NCBI GenBank assembly: GCA_025449435.1 | Contig: JANWJO010000154.1 | Location: 1 to 5,452, forward strand | Direction: 5' to 3' | Length of the DNA: 5,452 bases | Source: Chloroflexota bacterium | Lineage (GTDB): Bacteria > Chloroflexota > UBA4733 | Shown here: positions 1-5,127 of the stretch, one piece after another | How positions within the stretch are numbered: the first letter of the stretch is position 1 | Layout: every line of letters begins with the position of its first letter | Notes under the pieces: model-generated | Databases searched by the model: none | Seen by the model: only the letters and a program-made list of their open reading frames with translations | Told to the model about the DNA's origin: nothing | Program-made: the position numbers and the translations under genes

Positions 1-57
1 CGCATCGGGGGGACGTTGCGCCGGAAGTTTGGGTGATGAACCTCCGTTGCGCCTGCT

Positions 58-79
58 CCCCTCCCCGAGCGGGGAGGGG
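58..79. repeat. Perfect C/G-rich palindrome (possible terminator or dispersed repeat)
   Basis: Two 9-base arms, CCCCTCCCC (58-66) and GGGGAGGGG (71-79), flank a GAGC tetraloop, followed by a G-rich tail (81-92). It starts 18 bases beyond the stop codon of the minus-strand hypothetical gene at 97-546, where an intrinsic terminator would sit, but there is no T-tract on either strand. From memory, similar C/G palindromes with a G-rich tail are scattered between genes in some Chloroflexota genomes. That this is one of them is inference. The rest of 1-96 shows no supportable gene. Confidence 0.6.
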
Positions 80-96
80 CGGGGGGTGAGGTCCGT

Positions 97-546
97 CTAA
101 ACACTCCCCAAGCCGGCCGTACCCGGCGGCGGCGGCTGCCAGGGCGGTAATTGGGGCACACCTGTTTGGCGCTGCCCCAACGCGATGTAGCTGGCACGCA
201 GGGCAGGTTGCAGCCAGTCACTTAGCAGCGCCCGGCAGGCCAGTTGCACCTCCGGGCGCGGGGCGCCAGCAGCACGCGTGCGCAGCGCCGCCTCAAACGC
301 GGCTGCGCTCGAGGGATGGGTAGCGAACCACTCCAGCACTTCCTGGTAAGTGTCGCGCACCGCCGCCGTGGGAAAAGCAATGGCTTTGCCTTGCACCTGC
401 GCCGCCATGTGAGCTAACTCGCCGAGGCAGAACTGGCCCACCGCCTCGGGCGGCACAGCAGCAGTTGCGCGATGGGATGCCCCCATACCTACCCCCGTCC
501 CCTCCCCAGCACTGGCAGAGGCCTTGCGCCGCCCATCTTCCGGCAC
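97..546 (-). CDS. Hypothetical protein, 149 aa
   Basis: I do not recognise a family. The protein has a low-complexity N-terminus (about residues 1-30, rich in A, G and S), a central part that looks alpha-helical (about 35-125, including VRDTYQEVLEWFATHP and CRALLSDWLQPALRASYIAL), and a proline-rich C-terminal tail (QLPPWQPPPPGT). No signal peptide or membrane segment is evident, so it is probably cytoplasmic. The start shown is a GTG, directly preceded in frame by a TAG, with a G-run (553-558) six bases upstream as a possible ribosome binding site. An ATG at residue 21 (codon 484-486) is an equally reasonable start and would remove the low-complexity leader. The gene follows the MFS antiporter on the same strand after 71 bases, so it could be read through from it, but a hairpin lies between them. 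The natural-looking helical core and stop position favour a real gene; the lack of a recognisable family keeps this moderate. Confidence 0.5.
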   Translation of the reverse strand: MPEDGRRKASASAGEGTGVGMGASHRATAAVPPEAVGQFCLGELAHMAAQVQGKAIAFPTAAVRDTYQEVLEWFATHPSSAAAFEAALRTRAAGAPRPEVQLACRALLSDWLQPALRASYIALGQRQTGVPQLPPWQPPPPGTAGLGSV

Positions 547-550
547 CTAC

Positions 551-568
551 GTCCCCCTACGGGGGGAC
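551..568. repeat. Palindromic stem-loop between antiporter and hypothetical gene
   Basis: The arms GTCCCCC (551-557) and GGGGGAC (562-568) pair perfectly around TACG. On the plus strand this forms a C(UACG)G loop, the stable UNCG tetraloop class. On the minus strand, the strand of both neighbours, the loop is CGTA. It lies 49 bases beyond the antiporter stop and could act as a terminator, although no T-tract follows. Its minus-strand 3' arm also contains the G-run that would serve as ribosome binding site for the GTG start of the next gene. Confidence 0.5.
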
Positions 569-617
569 TTGTGGATGGTTGTCAGGTTGGGATGCTCGGT
601 GATCATGGCGCTTTCGT

Positions 618-2045
618 CTATGAAACGTGTGCGTGCCGGGTGCCAATGACTAGCGCTGTGCACGCGCCCAGCAGCGCTAGGCCAGCGGCCGCTACTAACG
701 ACAGTGGCAGCCCTGATGCAAAACTCGCAGGACCGGTGACGGACTCCTGCGCTGTGAAGACCGCTGTGGCAACGGCTACTCCAAACGCCCCACCAAACCG
801 TTGTAACGTATTGATCGCTCCCGACGCCTTACCGAGGTCCGCTGGTGCAACGGCGTTCAACGCCGCGGTCGTCACCGTAGCAAACGGCATGGCGATGCCC
901 GTTCCCGCCAGCACCAAGGGCACGATCTCAGCGGCATACCCTGAGCCTGTGCTGACAACGTGCGCCAACCAGCTCAGGCTACCGGCGTACAGTAGCAGGC
1001 CAAACACGATCAGCGGGCGCTGGCCTATGCGATCTGACAGCGCGCCTGCCAGTGGCGCTACGATGAGCGGTGTGGCCGTCATCGGCAGGAAACGCAGCCC
1101 GGCGTCGAGTGGGCCGTACCCGAGGGCGATTTGCAAGTACTGGGCAAAGGTGAACGGCATCGCGATGAGCGCGGCGGTCATCATGAACGCCGTGGCGCAC
1201 GCGGCCGCGAAGGCGCGATTGGCGAACAGGTGCAAGGGAAGCATGGGCGCCTGCGCCTGGCGCTCCCAGATCACAAACGCCGCGACCAGGAGAACGCCGG
1301 CTGTCAGCGCCGCCACAATCGCAGGGCTCGTCCAGCCCAAGTCGTTGCCGCGCATCAACGCCCAAATCAGGCTGACCGCGCCGCTTGAAATCAAGGCTGC
1401 CGCGGGTAAGTCGAGACGCGTCACGGGACCACGGCTTTCTGGCAGCCGGGTGCGTGCGAACAGCGTCGCCAGTATTCCTACTGGCACGTTGATCCAGAAG
1501 ATCCAATGCCAGTCAATCCCTTGCGTCACCACGCCACCGACGAGTGGCCCCGCCGCGATGGCAAGCCCCGACAGTCCGCCGAGGATGCCTATCATCGCGC
1601 CGCGCCGTTCGGGTGGGAAGGCCGTAGCCAGCAAGGTGACGCTGAGGGGTGCCATAATCGCACCACCTAAGCCTTGGACCGCCCGCGCCGCGAGAAGCCA
1701 GCCTATGCTAGGTGCGAGCGCGCAACTGGCCGACGCTGCCGTGAACAGCGCCAGACCGAAAGTGAACACACGCCGGCGGCCAAACCGGTCGCCCAGCGCC
1801 GCGGCGGTCACAATGCCGCCCGCTGCCGCCAGCGTGTAGATGTTGATCACCCAGCCCAGCACGGCCACGCTCGACCCTAGGTCACGCCGGATCGCTGGCA
1901 GCGCGGTGGTGACCACTAATAGGTCGAGCGACACCATAAAGAACGCTACACCGGCTAGCGCAACCACCCATGCCGGGTTGAAGGTGGCGATGCCTGCCGT
2001 GCTTCGTGCAGTCTGCGGCTGAATCGTTGCCAGTTGCGTTACCAA
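618..2045 (-). CDS. MFS drug/proton antiporter, DHA2 (EmrB/QacA-like) family
   Basis: An inner-membrane, proton-driven exporter, probably of drugs or other toxic lipophilic compounds; the substrate cannot be read from sequence. At 475 aa with alternating hydrophobic segments it fits the 14-helix DHA2 layout. Visible signatures: motif D1 in helix 1 (LDLLVVTTALPAI, residues 40-52), motif A in the 2-3 loop (GDRFGRRR, 85-92), motif B with its arginine in helix 4 (RAVQGLGGA, 121-129), antiporter motif C in helix 5 (GLAIAAGPLVGG, 160-171), the conserved WHWIFWINVPVG (179-190), and a second motif-A-like loop (GALSDRIGQRP, 333-343). The start is TTG; it is chosen because GAGGGG lies six bases upstream and the next in-frame ATG falls inside helix 1. 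The gene is divergent from an HxlR regulator, which argues for ligand- or stress-induced expression. A long plus-strand open frame over the same DNA (472-1839) is only its antisense shadow. Family is certain; substrate is unknown. Confidence 0.95.
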   Translation of the reverse strand: MVTQLATIQPQTARSTAGIATFNPAWVVALAGVAFFMVSLDLLVVTTALPAIRRDLGSSVAVLGWVINIYTLAAAGGIVTAAALGDRFGRRRVFTFGLALFTAASASCALAPSIGWLLAARAVQGLGGAIMAPLSVTLLATAFPPERRGAMIGILGGLSGLAIAAGPLVGGVVTQGIDWHWIFWINVPVGILATLFARTRLPESRGPVTRLDLPAAALISSGAVSLIWALMRGNDLGWTSPAIVAALTAGVLLVAAFVIWERQAQAPMLPLHLFANRAFAAACATAFMMTAALIAMPFTFAQYLQIALGYGPLDAGLRFLPMTATPLIVAPLAGALSDRIGQRPLIVFGLLLYAGSLSWLAHVVSTGSGYAAEIVPLVLAGTGIAMPFATVTTAALNAVAPADLGKASGAINTLQRFGGAFGVAVATAVFTAQESVTGPASFASGLPLSLVAAAGLALLGACTALVIGTRHAHVS

Positions 2046-2051
2046 GAAATA

Positions 2052-2057
2052 CCCCTC
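2052..2057 (-). promoter_or_regulatory. Ribosome binding site deciding the TTG start of the antiporter
   Basis: Read on the minus strand this is GAGGGG, followed by a six-base spacer (TATTTC) and then TTG at 2043-2045. No ATG or GTG in the right frame lies near it, so the site fixes the rare TTG start. Confidence 0.7.
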
Positions 2058-2135
2058 AGTTGCTTATCGCTTGCAGCTCCGTTGTGGAACCGCACGTGGT
2101 CGCCCGCGGTCAGTAACTAGCATCATGCAAGTAAT

Positions 2136-2164
2136 GCTATACCAGGTATACTGGCAACATGCAA
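2136..2164 (-). promoter_or_regulatory. Predicted sigma-70-type promoter of the MFS antiporter
   Basis: On the minus strand: -35 TTGCAT (plus 2159-2164), 17-base spacer, -10 TATAGC (plus 2136-2141), preceded by TGG, an extended -10. Transcription would start near 2129, giving a leader of about 84 bases before the TTG start. The -10 overlaps the palindrome at 2138-2150 and the -35 overlaps the CATGCAAGT repeat at 2158-2166, so a protein bound there would block RNA polymerase. Confidence 0.55.
2147..2152 (+). promoter_or_regulatory. Possible -10 box of the HxlR regulator gene
   Basis: TATACT matches the -10 consensus at five of six positions and would start transcription near 2159, about 26 bases before the ATG. 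There is no good -35: the 17-base-spaced position (2124-2129) reads CATGCA, inside the left direct repeat. It overlaps the palindrome, so autoregulation is likely if it is real. Confidence 0.35.
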
Positions 2165-2170
2165 GTGACT

Positions 2171-2176
2171 GGAGGT
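2171..2176 (+). promoter_or_regulatory. Ribosome binding site of the HxlR regulator
   Basis: GGAGGT, a near-ideal Shine-Dalgarno sequence, is eight bases before the ATG at 2185. It decides that start over the upstream in-frame ATGs, which would place the promoter and operator inside the coding sequence. Confidence 0.8.
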
Positions 2177-2184
2177 GCCTGGCG

Positions 2185-2607
2185 ATGAAACGCAAAAACC
2201 TCGCCGGAATGGTTTGCCCCATCGCGCGCGCCCTCAATGTGGTGGGCGATTGGTGGACGTTGCTGGTTGTTCGCGACGCTCTGGATGGCGCTCGCCGCTT
2301 CGACGACTTTCGTGCCAGCGGCATTGCCGACAACATCCTCAGTGCCCGGTTGGAGTTGCTGGTCAACGAAGGGATCTTCGAGCGCCAGCCCTACCAGGAG
2401 CATCCCCCGCGCTACGAGTACGTGCTTACCGACAAGGGCAACGACCTCATGCCGGTGCTGGTTGCATTGGGGATATGGGGGTTGCGCTGGACGCCCGGAC
2501 CAGGCATGCCGCCGAGCGTCAAGAGGCGTACTACTGCCGCTGTACTCGCAGCCTATTCCCCGTTCGGGGAGAGCGGGGCAGGGTTACGAGATATGCCCCC
2601 TCAGTAG
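2185..2607 (+). CDS. HxlR-family winged-helix transcriptional regulator
   Basis: A cytoplasmic DNA-binding protein, expected to act as a dimer and to control the divergent MFS antiporter and probably itself. The 140-aa product shows the HxlR hallmark near the N-terminus, CPIARALNVVGDWWTLLVVR (residues 11-30), then RRFDDFRAS (37-45), the recognition-helix region and wing (IADNILSARLELLVNEGIFER, about 47-67; PPRYEYVLTDKG, 74-85), and a C-terminal dimerisation helix ending GIWGLRW (96-102). Cys11 occupies the conserved N-terminal cysteine position that in relatives such as YodB and HypR senses electrophiles or oxidants, so redox or quinone/aldehyde sensing is a reasonable inference. The ATG at 2185 is chosen for its GGAGGT site and because the conserved domain starts directly after it. 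Residues 105-140 extend past the usual domain end and are partly encoded by a perfect palindrome (2557-2570). Codons up to about residue 104 look normal for the family. Confidence 0.93.
   Translation: MKRKNLAGMVCPIARALNVVGDWWTLLVVRDALDGARRFDDFRASGIADNILSARLELLVNEGIFERQPYQEHPPRYEYVLTDKGNDLMPVLVALGIWGLRWTPGPGMPPSVKRRTTAAVLAAYSPFGESGAGLRDMPPQ
2557..2570. repeat. Perfect palindrome inside the 3' end of the HxlR gene
   Basis: TCCCCG-TT-CGGGGA encodes residues 125-129 (SPFGE) of the regulator and is followed by GAGCGGGGCAGGG. The arrangement, C-run, short loop, G-run, then G-rich tail, resembles the palindrome at 58-92. It may be a degraded copy of the same repeat that entered the end of the gene, or a stem-loop near the end of the transcript. 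Confidence 0.45.
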
Positions 2608-2750
2608 TCCTCCCGAGTGTGGGGACGAGCTAGCAGGGGCTTGGGTGGTGGCACCGCGTCAACTGGCCACCTCCACACTGCTCCCGGCCCAATGACCAAT
2701 AGTATCGAGATCGTGGCGGGACTGGGAGTGGGGTTGCGCACCACCTCCCT
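2608..2750. other. Convergent intergenic region
   Basis: The HxlR gene (plus) and the HIT gene (minus) both end into this 143-base gap, so both transcripts must stop here or overlap. It holds weak stem-loops, GGTGGC/GCCACC (2647-2652 with 2666-2671) and AGTGTGG/CCACACT (2616-2622 with 2673-2679), but no T-tract on either strand. No coding frame is convincing. Confidence 0.5.
2724..2749 (-). terminator. Possible stem-loop terminator after the HIT gene
   Basis: On the minus strand, one base past the HIT stop codon, GGGAGGTGG pairs with CCACTCCC through eight base pairs with one bulged G and a nine-base loop. No U-tract follows, so it is at best a non-canonical terminator or a 3'-end-protecting hairpin. 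Confidence 0.3.
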
Positions 2751-3194
2751 TTACATCGCCTCTTCACTACTGACTTCGCCCGCTTGCTCCGCGTAGCCCA
2801 TCTCATGGAGCGCGCCGCGTATGGCGCTGGCGGCCATCTCTAGCTCGGTGGAGCTGGTCTGCCGGGCGTGGTGAAAGTCCAGGTCGCGCATGCTGTCCAT
2901 AGGGATCACGTGCAAGTGGGTGTGGGGCACCTCGAGGCCGGCGATTACCAGGCCGATGCGTTGCGTGCCGAAACTGGCGTGCTGAGCCTTGCCGATGAGC
3001 TGTGCCACGGTCATGAGGTGCGTCACTAGGTCGGCCGGCAGGTCCAGCCAGTGGTCGATTTCCTCGACTGGCACCACCAGCGTATGGCCCGGGTGTACCG
3101 GCTCGATGGTGAGAAAGGCCACACACGCGCTATCTTTCCACACGAAGTGGCCAGGCAGCTCGCCGTCGATGATGCGTGTGAACAGCGAAGGCAT
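2751..3194 (-). CDS. HIT-family (histidine triad) nucleotide hydrolase/transferase
   Basis: A small cytoplasmic enzyme of the HIT superfamily, which cleaves nucleoside phosphoramidates, dinucleoside polyphosphates or similar nucleotide conjugates. The exact substrate cannot be assigned. The 147-aa length is usual for the family. The N-terminal strand region LFTRIIDGELPGHFVWKD (residues 4-21) and PVHPGHTLVVP (32-42) are typical, and the catalytic triad HTHLHVI (91-97) matches HxHxHxx, with the middle His93 as expected nucleophile. The CxxC zinc-binding residues near the start of many HIT proteins are absent. The C-terminal 35 residues are less conserved in look and rich in Glu. The ATG at 3192-3194 is chosen because GAGGGA lies six bases upstream and the family signature starts at residue 4; a longer in-frame reading up to 3518 would only add antisense sequence from the acyltransferase gene. 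It is the last gene of the minus-strand run, 94 bases after the acyltransferase. Confidence 0.93.
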   Translation of the reverse strand: MPSLFTRIIDGELPGHFVWKDSACVAFLTIEPVHPGHTLVVPVEEIDHWLDLPADLVTHLMTVAQLIGKAQHASFGTQRIGLVIAGLEVPHTHLHVIPMDSMRDLDFHHARQTSSTELEMAASAIRGALHEMGYAEQAGEVSSEEAM

Positions 3195-3200
3195 CGGTTC

Positions 3201-3206
3201 TCCCTC
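3201..3206 (-). promoter_or_regulatory. Ribosome binding site of the HIT gene
   Basis: On the minus strand GAGGGA is followed by six bases (GAACCG) and the ATG at 3192-3194. It rules out the much longer upstream in-frame starts. Confidence 0.7.
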
Positions 3207-3239
3207 AAGGGCAATGCCGGTTGCGCGCGGTAGCACACA

Positions 3240-3252
3240 GCCGCCTGGCGGC
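3240..3252. repeat. Short perfect inverted repeat in the acyltransferase-HIT gap
   Basis: GCCGCC-T-GGCGGC lies 36 bases beyond the acyltransferase stop and 45 bases before the HIT start. It can form a short GC hairpin, but there is no T-tract. It may be a weak attenuator, an operator, or chance in GC-rich DNA. Confidence 0.3.
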
Positions 3253-3288
3253 CCATGTACAAGATTGTCGCATGGTACGGGTCCGCGC

Positions 3289-4071
3289 TTATGGGTTGAC
3301 TGCTCCCATGACTTTTGCGCTAGGCGCGGAGAGAGCTTGCACCTGGGCTTCGATGTGCCGGACCGCTGCCATGTCGAACTGCCGGTCGCCCAGCACCACT
3401 GGCTCGCCAAAGCGCACCACCACCCGCCGCTTCTTCCCCCAATCGTAGTACAGGCCGGTTGGCACAATGGGGATGTCCTTGCCACATTGCCGCTGCGCCT
3501 GGCGCGCCAGCCGCACAAAGCCTGCCCGGAACGGTAAAAACTGGTCGCCAGCTTGTTTGGGGGTGTAAAACGGGTCGAGGTTGGGATAGGCCTCTGGAAA
3601 GATCACCAGCACGCGCTGCTCGCGCAGCAAGTCGAGCGCCATGCGCCAGGCCTGACGCAGGAAGTGGGTTGCTTCGGGCGGGCGGTCTAGCTTGGCTTTG
3701 AGGGGCGTCCGGCGGACCCGGTCGGGGCGTAGCACCGCTGGCCAGCGTCCGGCGCGTGCTAGCCACTCCAGCGCCTTGCCAAACCGCCGGTGTTGCACCC
3801 AATCCACCGCCACCATAATGTGGGTCTGGCGCGGGATGGTCGAGAGCATGATCAAGCCGTCGTAGGCGTTGTGGTAGTGGCGGCTGGCGATGATCAATGG
3901 GCCGTTGCTGGGTAGGTGCTCGATGCCTTCCACCGTCACATGCAAACGGCTGTGCAGGAGCACGTGGCACACTGGGCGCAGCACGCGCCAGGCTACCTCA
4001 TCGAACACCGAAGTGTGAGCCGGCTTCCGTTGTTCGCGCGGCACATCGTCGCGCCGTGCACCTGCCCCCAC
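3289..4071 (-). CDS. PlsC-like acyltransferase (lysophospholipid/glycerolipid acyltransferase superfamily)
   Basis: A probable membrane-associated enzyme that moves an acyl chain onto a lysophospholipid or related glycerolipid. Signs of the superfamily in order: LHVTVEGIEHLP (residues 43-54), the catalytic block ASRHYHNAYDGL (62-73), a mid-domain segment HIMVAVDW (84-91), LVIFPEAYPNLDP (155-167) standing for the FPEG motif, FLPFRAGFVRLA (178-189), and IPIVPTGLYYD (200-210). The catalytic block is off the usual HX4D: His65 to Asp71 is HX5D and His67 to Asp71 is HX3D. The FPEG glycine is Ala161. Length (260 aa) is normal. The start is a GTG with AGGGG only four bases upstream; a second GTG at residue 10 (codon 4042-4044) is possible, since TATAGT (4070-4075) could be an internal -10. 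The gene begins 21 bases after the acetyltransferase stop, so cotranscription is likely. Superfamily is solid; substrate and activity are not. Confidence 0.85.
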   Translation of the reverse strand: MGAGARRDDVPREQRKPAHTSVFDEVAWRVLRPVCHVLLHSRLHVTVEGIEHLPSNGPLIIASRHYHNAYDGLIMLSTIPRQTHIMVAVDWVQHRRFGKALEWLARAGRWPAVLRPDRVRRTPLKAKLDRPPEATHFLRQAWRMALDLLREQRVLVIFPEAYPNLDPFYTPKQAGDQFLPFRAGFVRLARQAQRQCGKDIPIVPTGLYYDWGKKRRVVVRFGEPVVLGDRQFDMAAVRHIEAQVQALSAPSAKVMGAVNP

Positions 4072-4092
4072 TATACCCCTGAACCGAGCAGC

Positions 4093-5058
4093 CTAGGCCA
4101 GCAGTTTCTCTAGCTCGATCCAGGCGGGGCGCGGCTGGAAGCCCAGGGCAATGTTGATGCCCAACATGGCGGCGTTGATGGCGTCGTTGTCTGTGCGGAT
4201 CTGGGCGTAGCCGTGGTCGATGGCATAGCGAGTGCCGTGCAGCTTGAGCGCGAGGGCGATACCTCGCTTGCGATGGCTGCGCACCACGCCGGTGAGACCC
4301 TGATAGAGCACCTGCGGATTGACAGGATGCTGGTACAGCGCGGTCATACCCACGTACTGTTCACCATCCTTGGCAATGAAAAAGGCGTCGGGCAGCGCCG
4401 ATGGGATGTCGACCGACTGCTGCACAAACTCGTTATAGGCCATAGGTGTGGGTTGATGGGTCGATGGCACATCGAGCTCACACGCCGAGCACAGCTCGTG
4501 GAGGGGGTGCAGCGCATCGGGCGTGCGGCGCAGTTCCTGAGCCAGGGTAGTAATGGTGATGCCCTGCTGGGCCACGCGCTCCTGGGCCCCGGCAAACCGG
4601 CCGAACTCGAACGAGGCCAGATCCAATCCCGATTCCAGGTCGCGCTTGGTTTCGGCAAAGCCGCGCTGCTGGCAGAAGGTGAGCGCGCGCGGCAACGCTT
4701 CCCACACGTTAGTGAGCACGCGGGTGGCTTGGCGCTGGCGGAGTTCGTCGAGTAGTCGCGCGTAGCAGGCGCTGCCCAGCCCCTGCCCCTGCGCCGGTGG
4801 ATCCACCATAATCGTGATGTTGTAGTGTAGCGGCTGGAGCTCGAGCATGCGGTGATCGAGGGATGCATAGGCAGCCAGCGAACCATCTGGGCGGTCGGCC
4901 ACCAGCCGCAGCCGGTCGAACTTACTGGCGTCGAACACCTTGGTGTGAAAGTGAGTCATTTCCTCCACCGTGGTGCCGTCGTCCGTATAGATAGCGTTGT
5001 TGATGGCGGTGAGGCCGGGGTTATCGGCGTCGCGGTACGGGCGGAGTGTGATGGGCAC
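4093..5058 (-). CDS. Tandem GNAT-family N-acetyltransferase
   Basis: A cytoplasmic enzyme expected to move an acetyl group from acetyl-CoA to an amine; the acceptor is unknown. The 321-aa protein carries two GNAT folds. The N-terminal one (about residues 3-150) has ITIMVDPPAQGQGLGSACY (81-99), whose QGQGLG (90-95) fits the acetyl-CoA pyrophosphate loop Q/RxxGxG/A, followed by NVWEALPRALTFCQQRGF (117-134). The C-terminal one (about 168-321) has GLTGVVRSHRKRGIALALK (254-272), with RKRGIA (263-268) as the second loop, and NDAINAAMLGINIALGFQPR (291-310), the typical end of the fold. Both loops look intact, so both domains could bind acetyl-CoA. Two-domain GNATs include mycothiol synthase and antibiotic-modifying enzymes, but nothing here ties this one to either. 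The GTG at 5058 is chosen for its GAGGG site eight bases upstream and because PITLRPYRDADNPGL is the usual GNAT N-terminus. An earlier in-frame ATG at 5169 would translate the promoter region. An extended -10 lies at 5109-5117. Confidence 0.92.
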   Translation of the reverse strand: MPITLRPYRDADNPGLTAINNAIYTDDGTTVEEMTHFHTKVFDASKFDRLRLVADRPDGSLAAYASLDHRMLELQPLHYNITIMVDPPAQGQGLGSACYARLLDELRQRQATRVLTNVWEALPRALTFCQQRGFAETKRDLESGLDLASFEFGRFAGAQERVAQQGITITTLAQELRRTPDALHPLHELCSACELDVPSTHQPTPMAYNEFVQQSVDIPSALPDAFFIAKDGEQYVGMTALYQHPVNPQVLYQGLTGVVRSHRKRGIALALKLHGTRYAIDHGYAQIRTDNDAINAAMLGINIALGFQPRPAWIELEKLLA

Positions 5059-5066
5059 GCGTCGAT

Positions 5067-5071
5067 CCCTC
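5067..5071 (-). promoter_or_regulatory. Ribosome binding site deciding the GTG start of the acetyltransferase
   Basis: On the minus strand GAGGG is followed by eight bases (ATCGACGC) and GTG at 5056-5058, so translation begins just where the GNAT fold begins. Confidence 0.65.
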
Positions 5072-5108
5072 TCTCGGTGATGTGGGTGGGTGCTATGGCA
5101 GCAGGAGC

Positions 5109-5117
5109 AGTATACCA
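5109..5117 (-). promoter_or_regulatory. Predicted extended -10 promoter for the acetyltransferase/acyltransferase genes
   Basis: The minus strand reads TGG-TATACT, a TGn extended -10 joined to a five-of-six -10 box. No -35 is recognisable 17 bases further up, where the sequence is G-rich and belongs to the left arm of the inverted repeat (5128-5166). Transcription would start near 5102, leaving a leader of about 44 bases. Confidence 0.5.
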
Positions 5118-5127
5118 GAGGAACACG

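Larger units (their letters stand above)
2124..2166. promoter_or_regulatory. Probable HxlR operator: central palindrome flanked by direct repeats
   Basis: A perfect palindrome, TATACC-A-GGTATA (2138-2150), lies between two identical copies of CATGCAAGT (2124-2132 and 2158-2166), spaced 34 bases start to start, about three helical turns. GCAT-C-ATGC (2120-2128) is a smaller symmetric element overlapping the left copy. The cluster is between the divergent antiporter and regulator genes and covers the antiporter promoter. HxlR proteins bind as dimers to symmetric sites in such positions, so this is the natural operator candidate. Which element is bound, and whether binding represses or activates, cannot be told from the sequence. 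Confidence 0.55.

Noticed and set aside
472..1839. Plus-strand open frame of 455 codons opposite the antiporter
   Set aside because: It is the antisense shadow of a clear MFS gene in GC-rich DNA. The product has no family features and an odd mix rich in Ala, Pro, Arg and Ser.
2071..2184. In-frame upstream starts of the HxlR gene
   Set aside because: They would place the operator and the divergent promoter inside the coding sequence and lack a good ribosome binding site. ATG 2185 has GGAGGT.
2616..2679. AGTGTGG/CCACACT stem as a bidirectional terminator
   Set aside because: Seven base pairs with a large asymmetric interior and no T-tract on either strand; too weak to call a terminator.
3195..3518. 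N-terminal extension of the HIT protein by 108 residues
   Set aside because: It overlaps the acyltransferase coding region on the same strand in another frame, has no family similarity, and the ATG at 3194 has a good ribosome binding site.
4213..4755. Plus-strand 180-codon frame and its overlapping neighbours opposite the acetyltransferase
   Set aside because: These are antisense and out-of-frame shadows of the tandem-GNAT gene, with no recognisable family.
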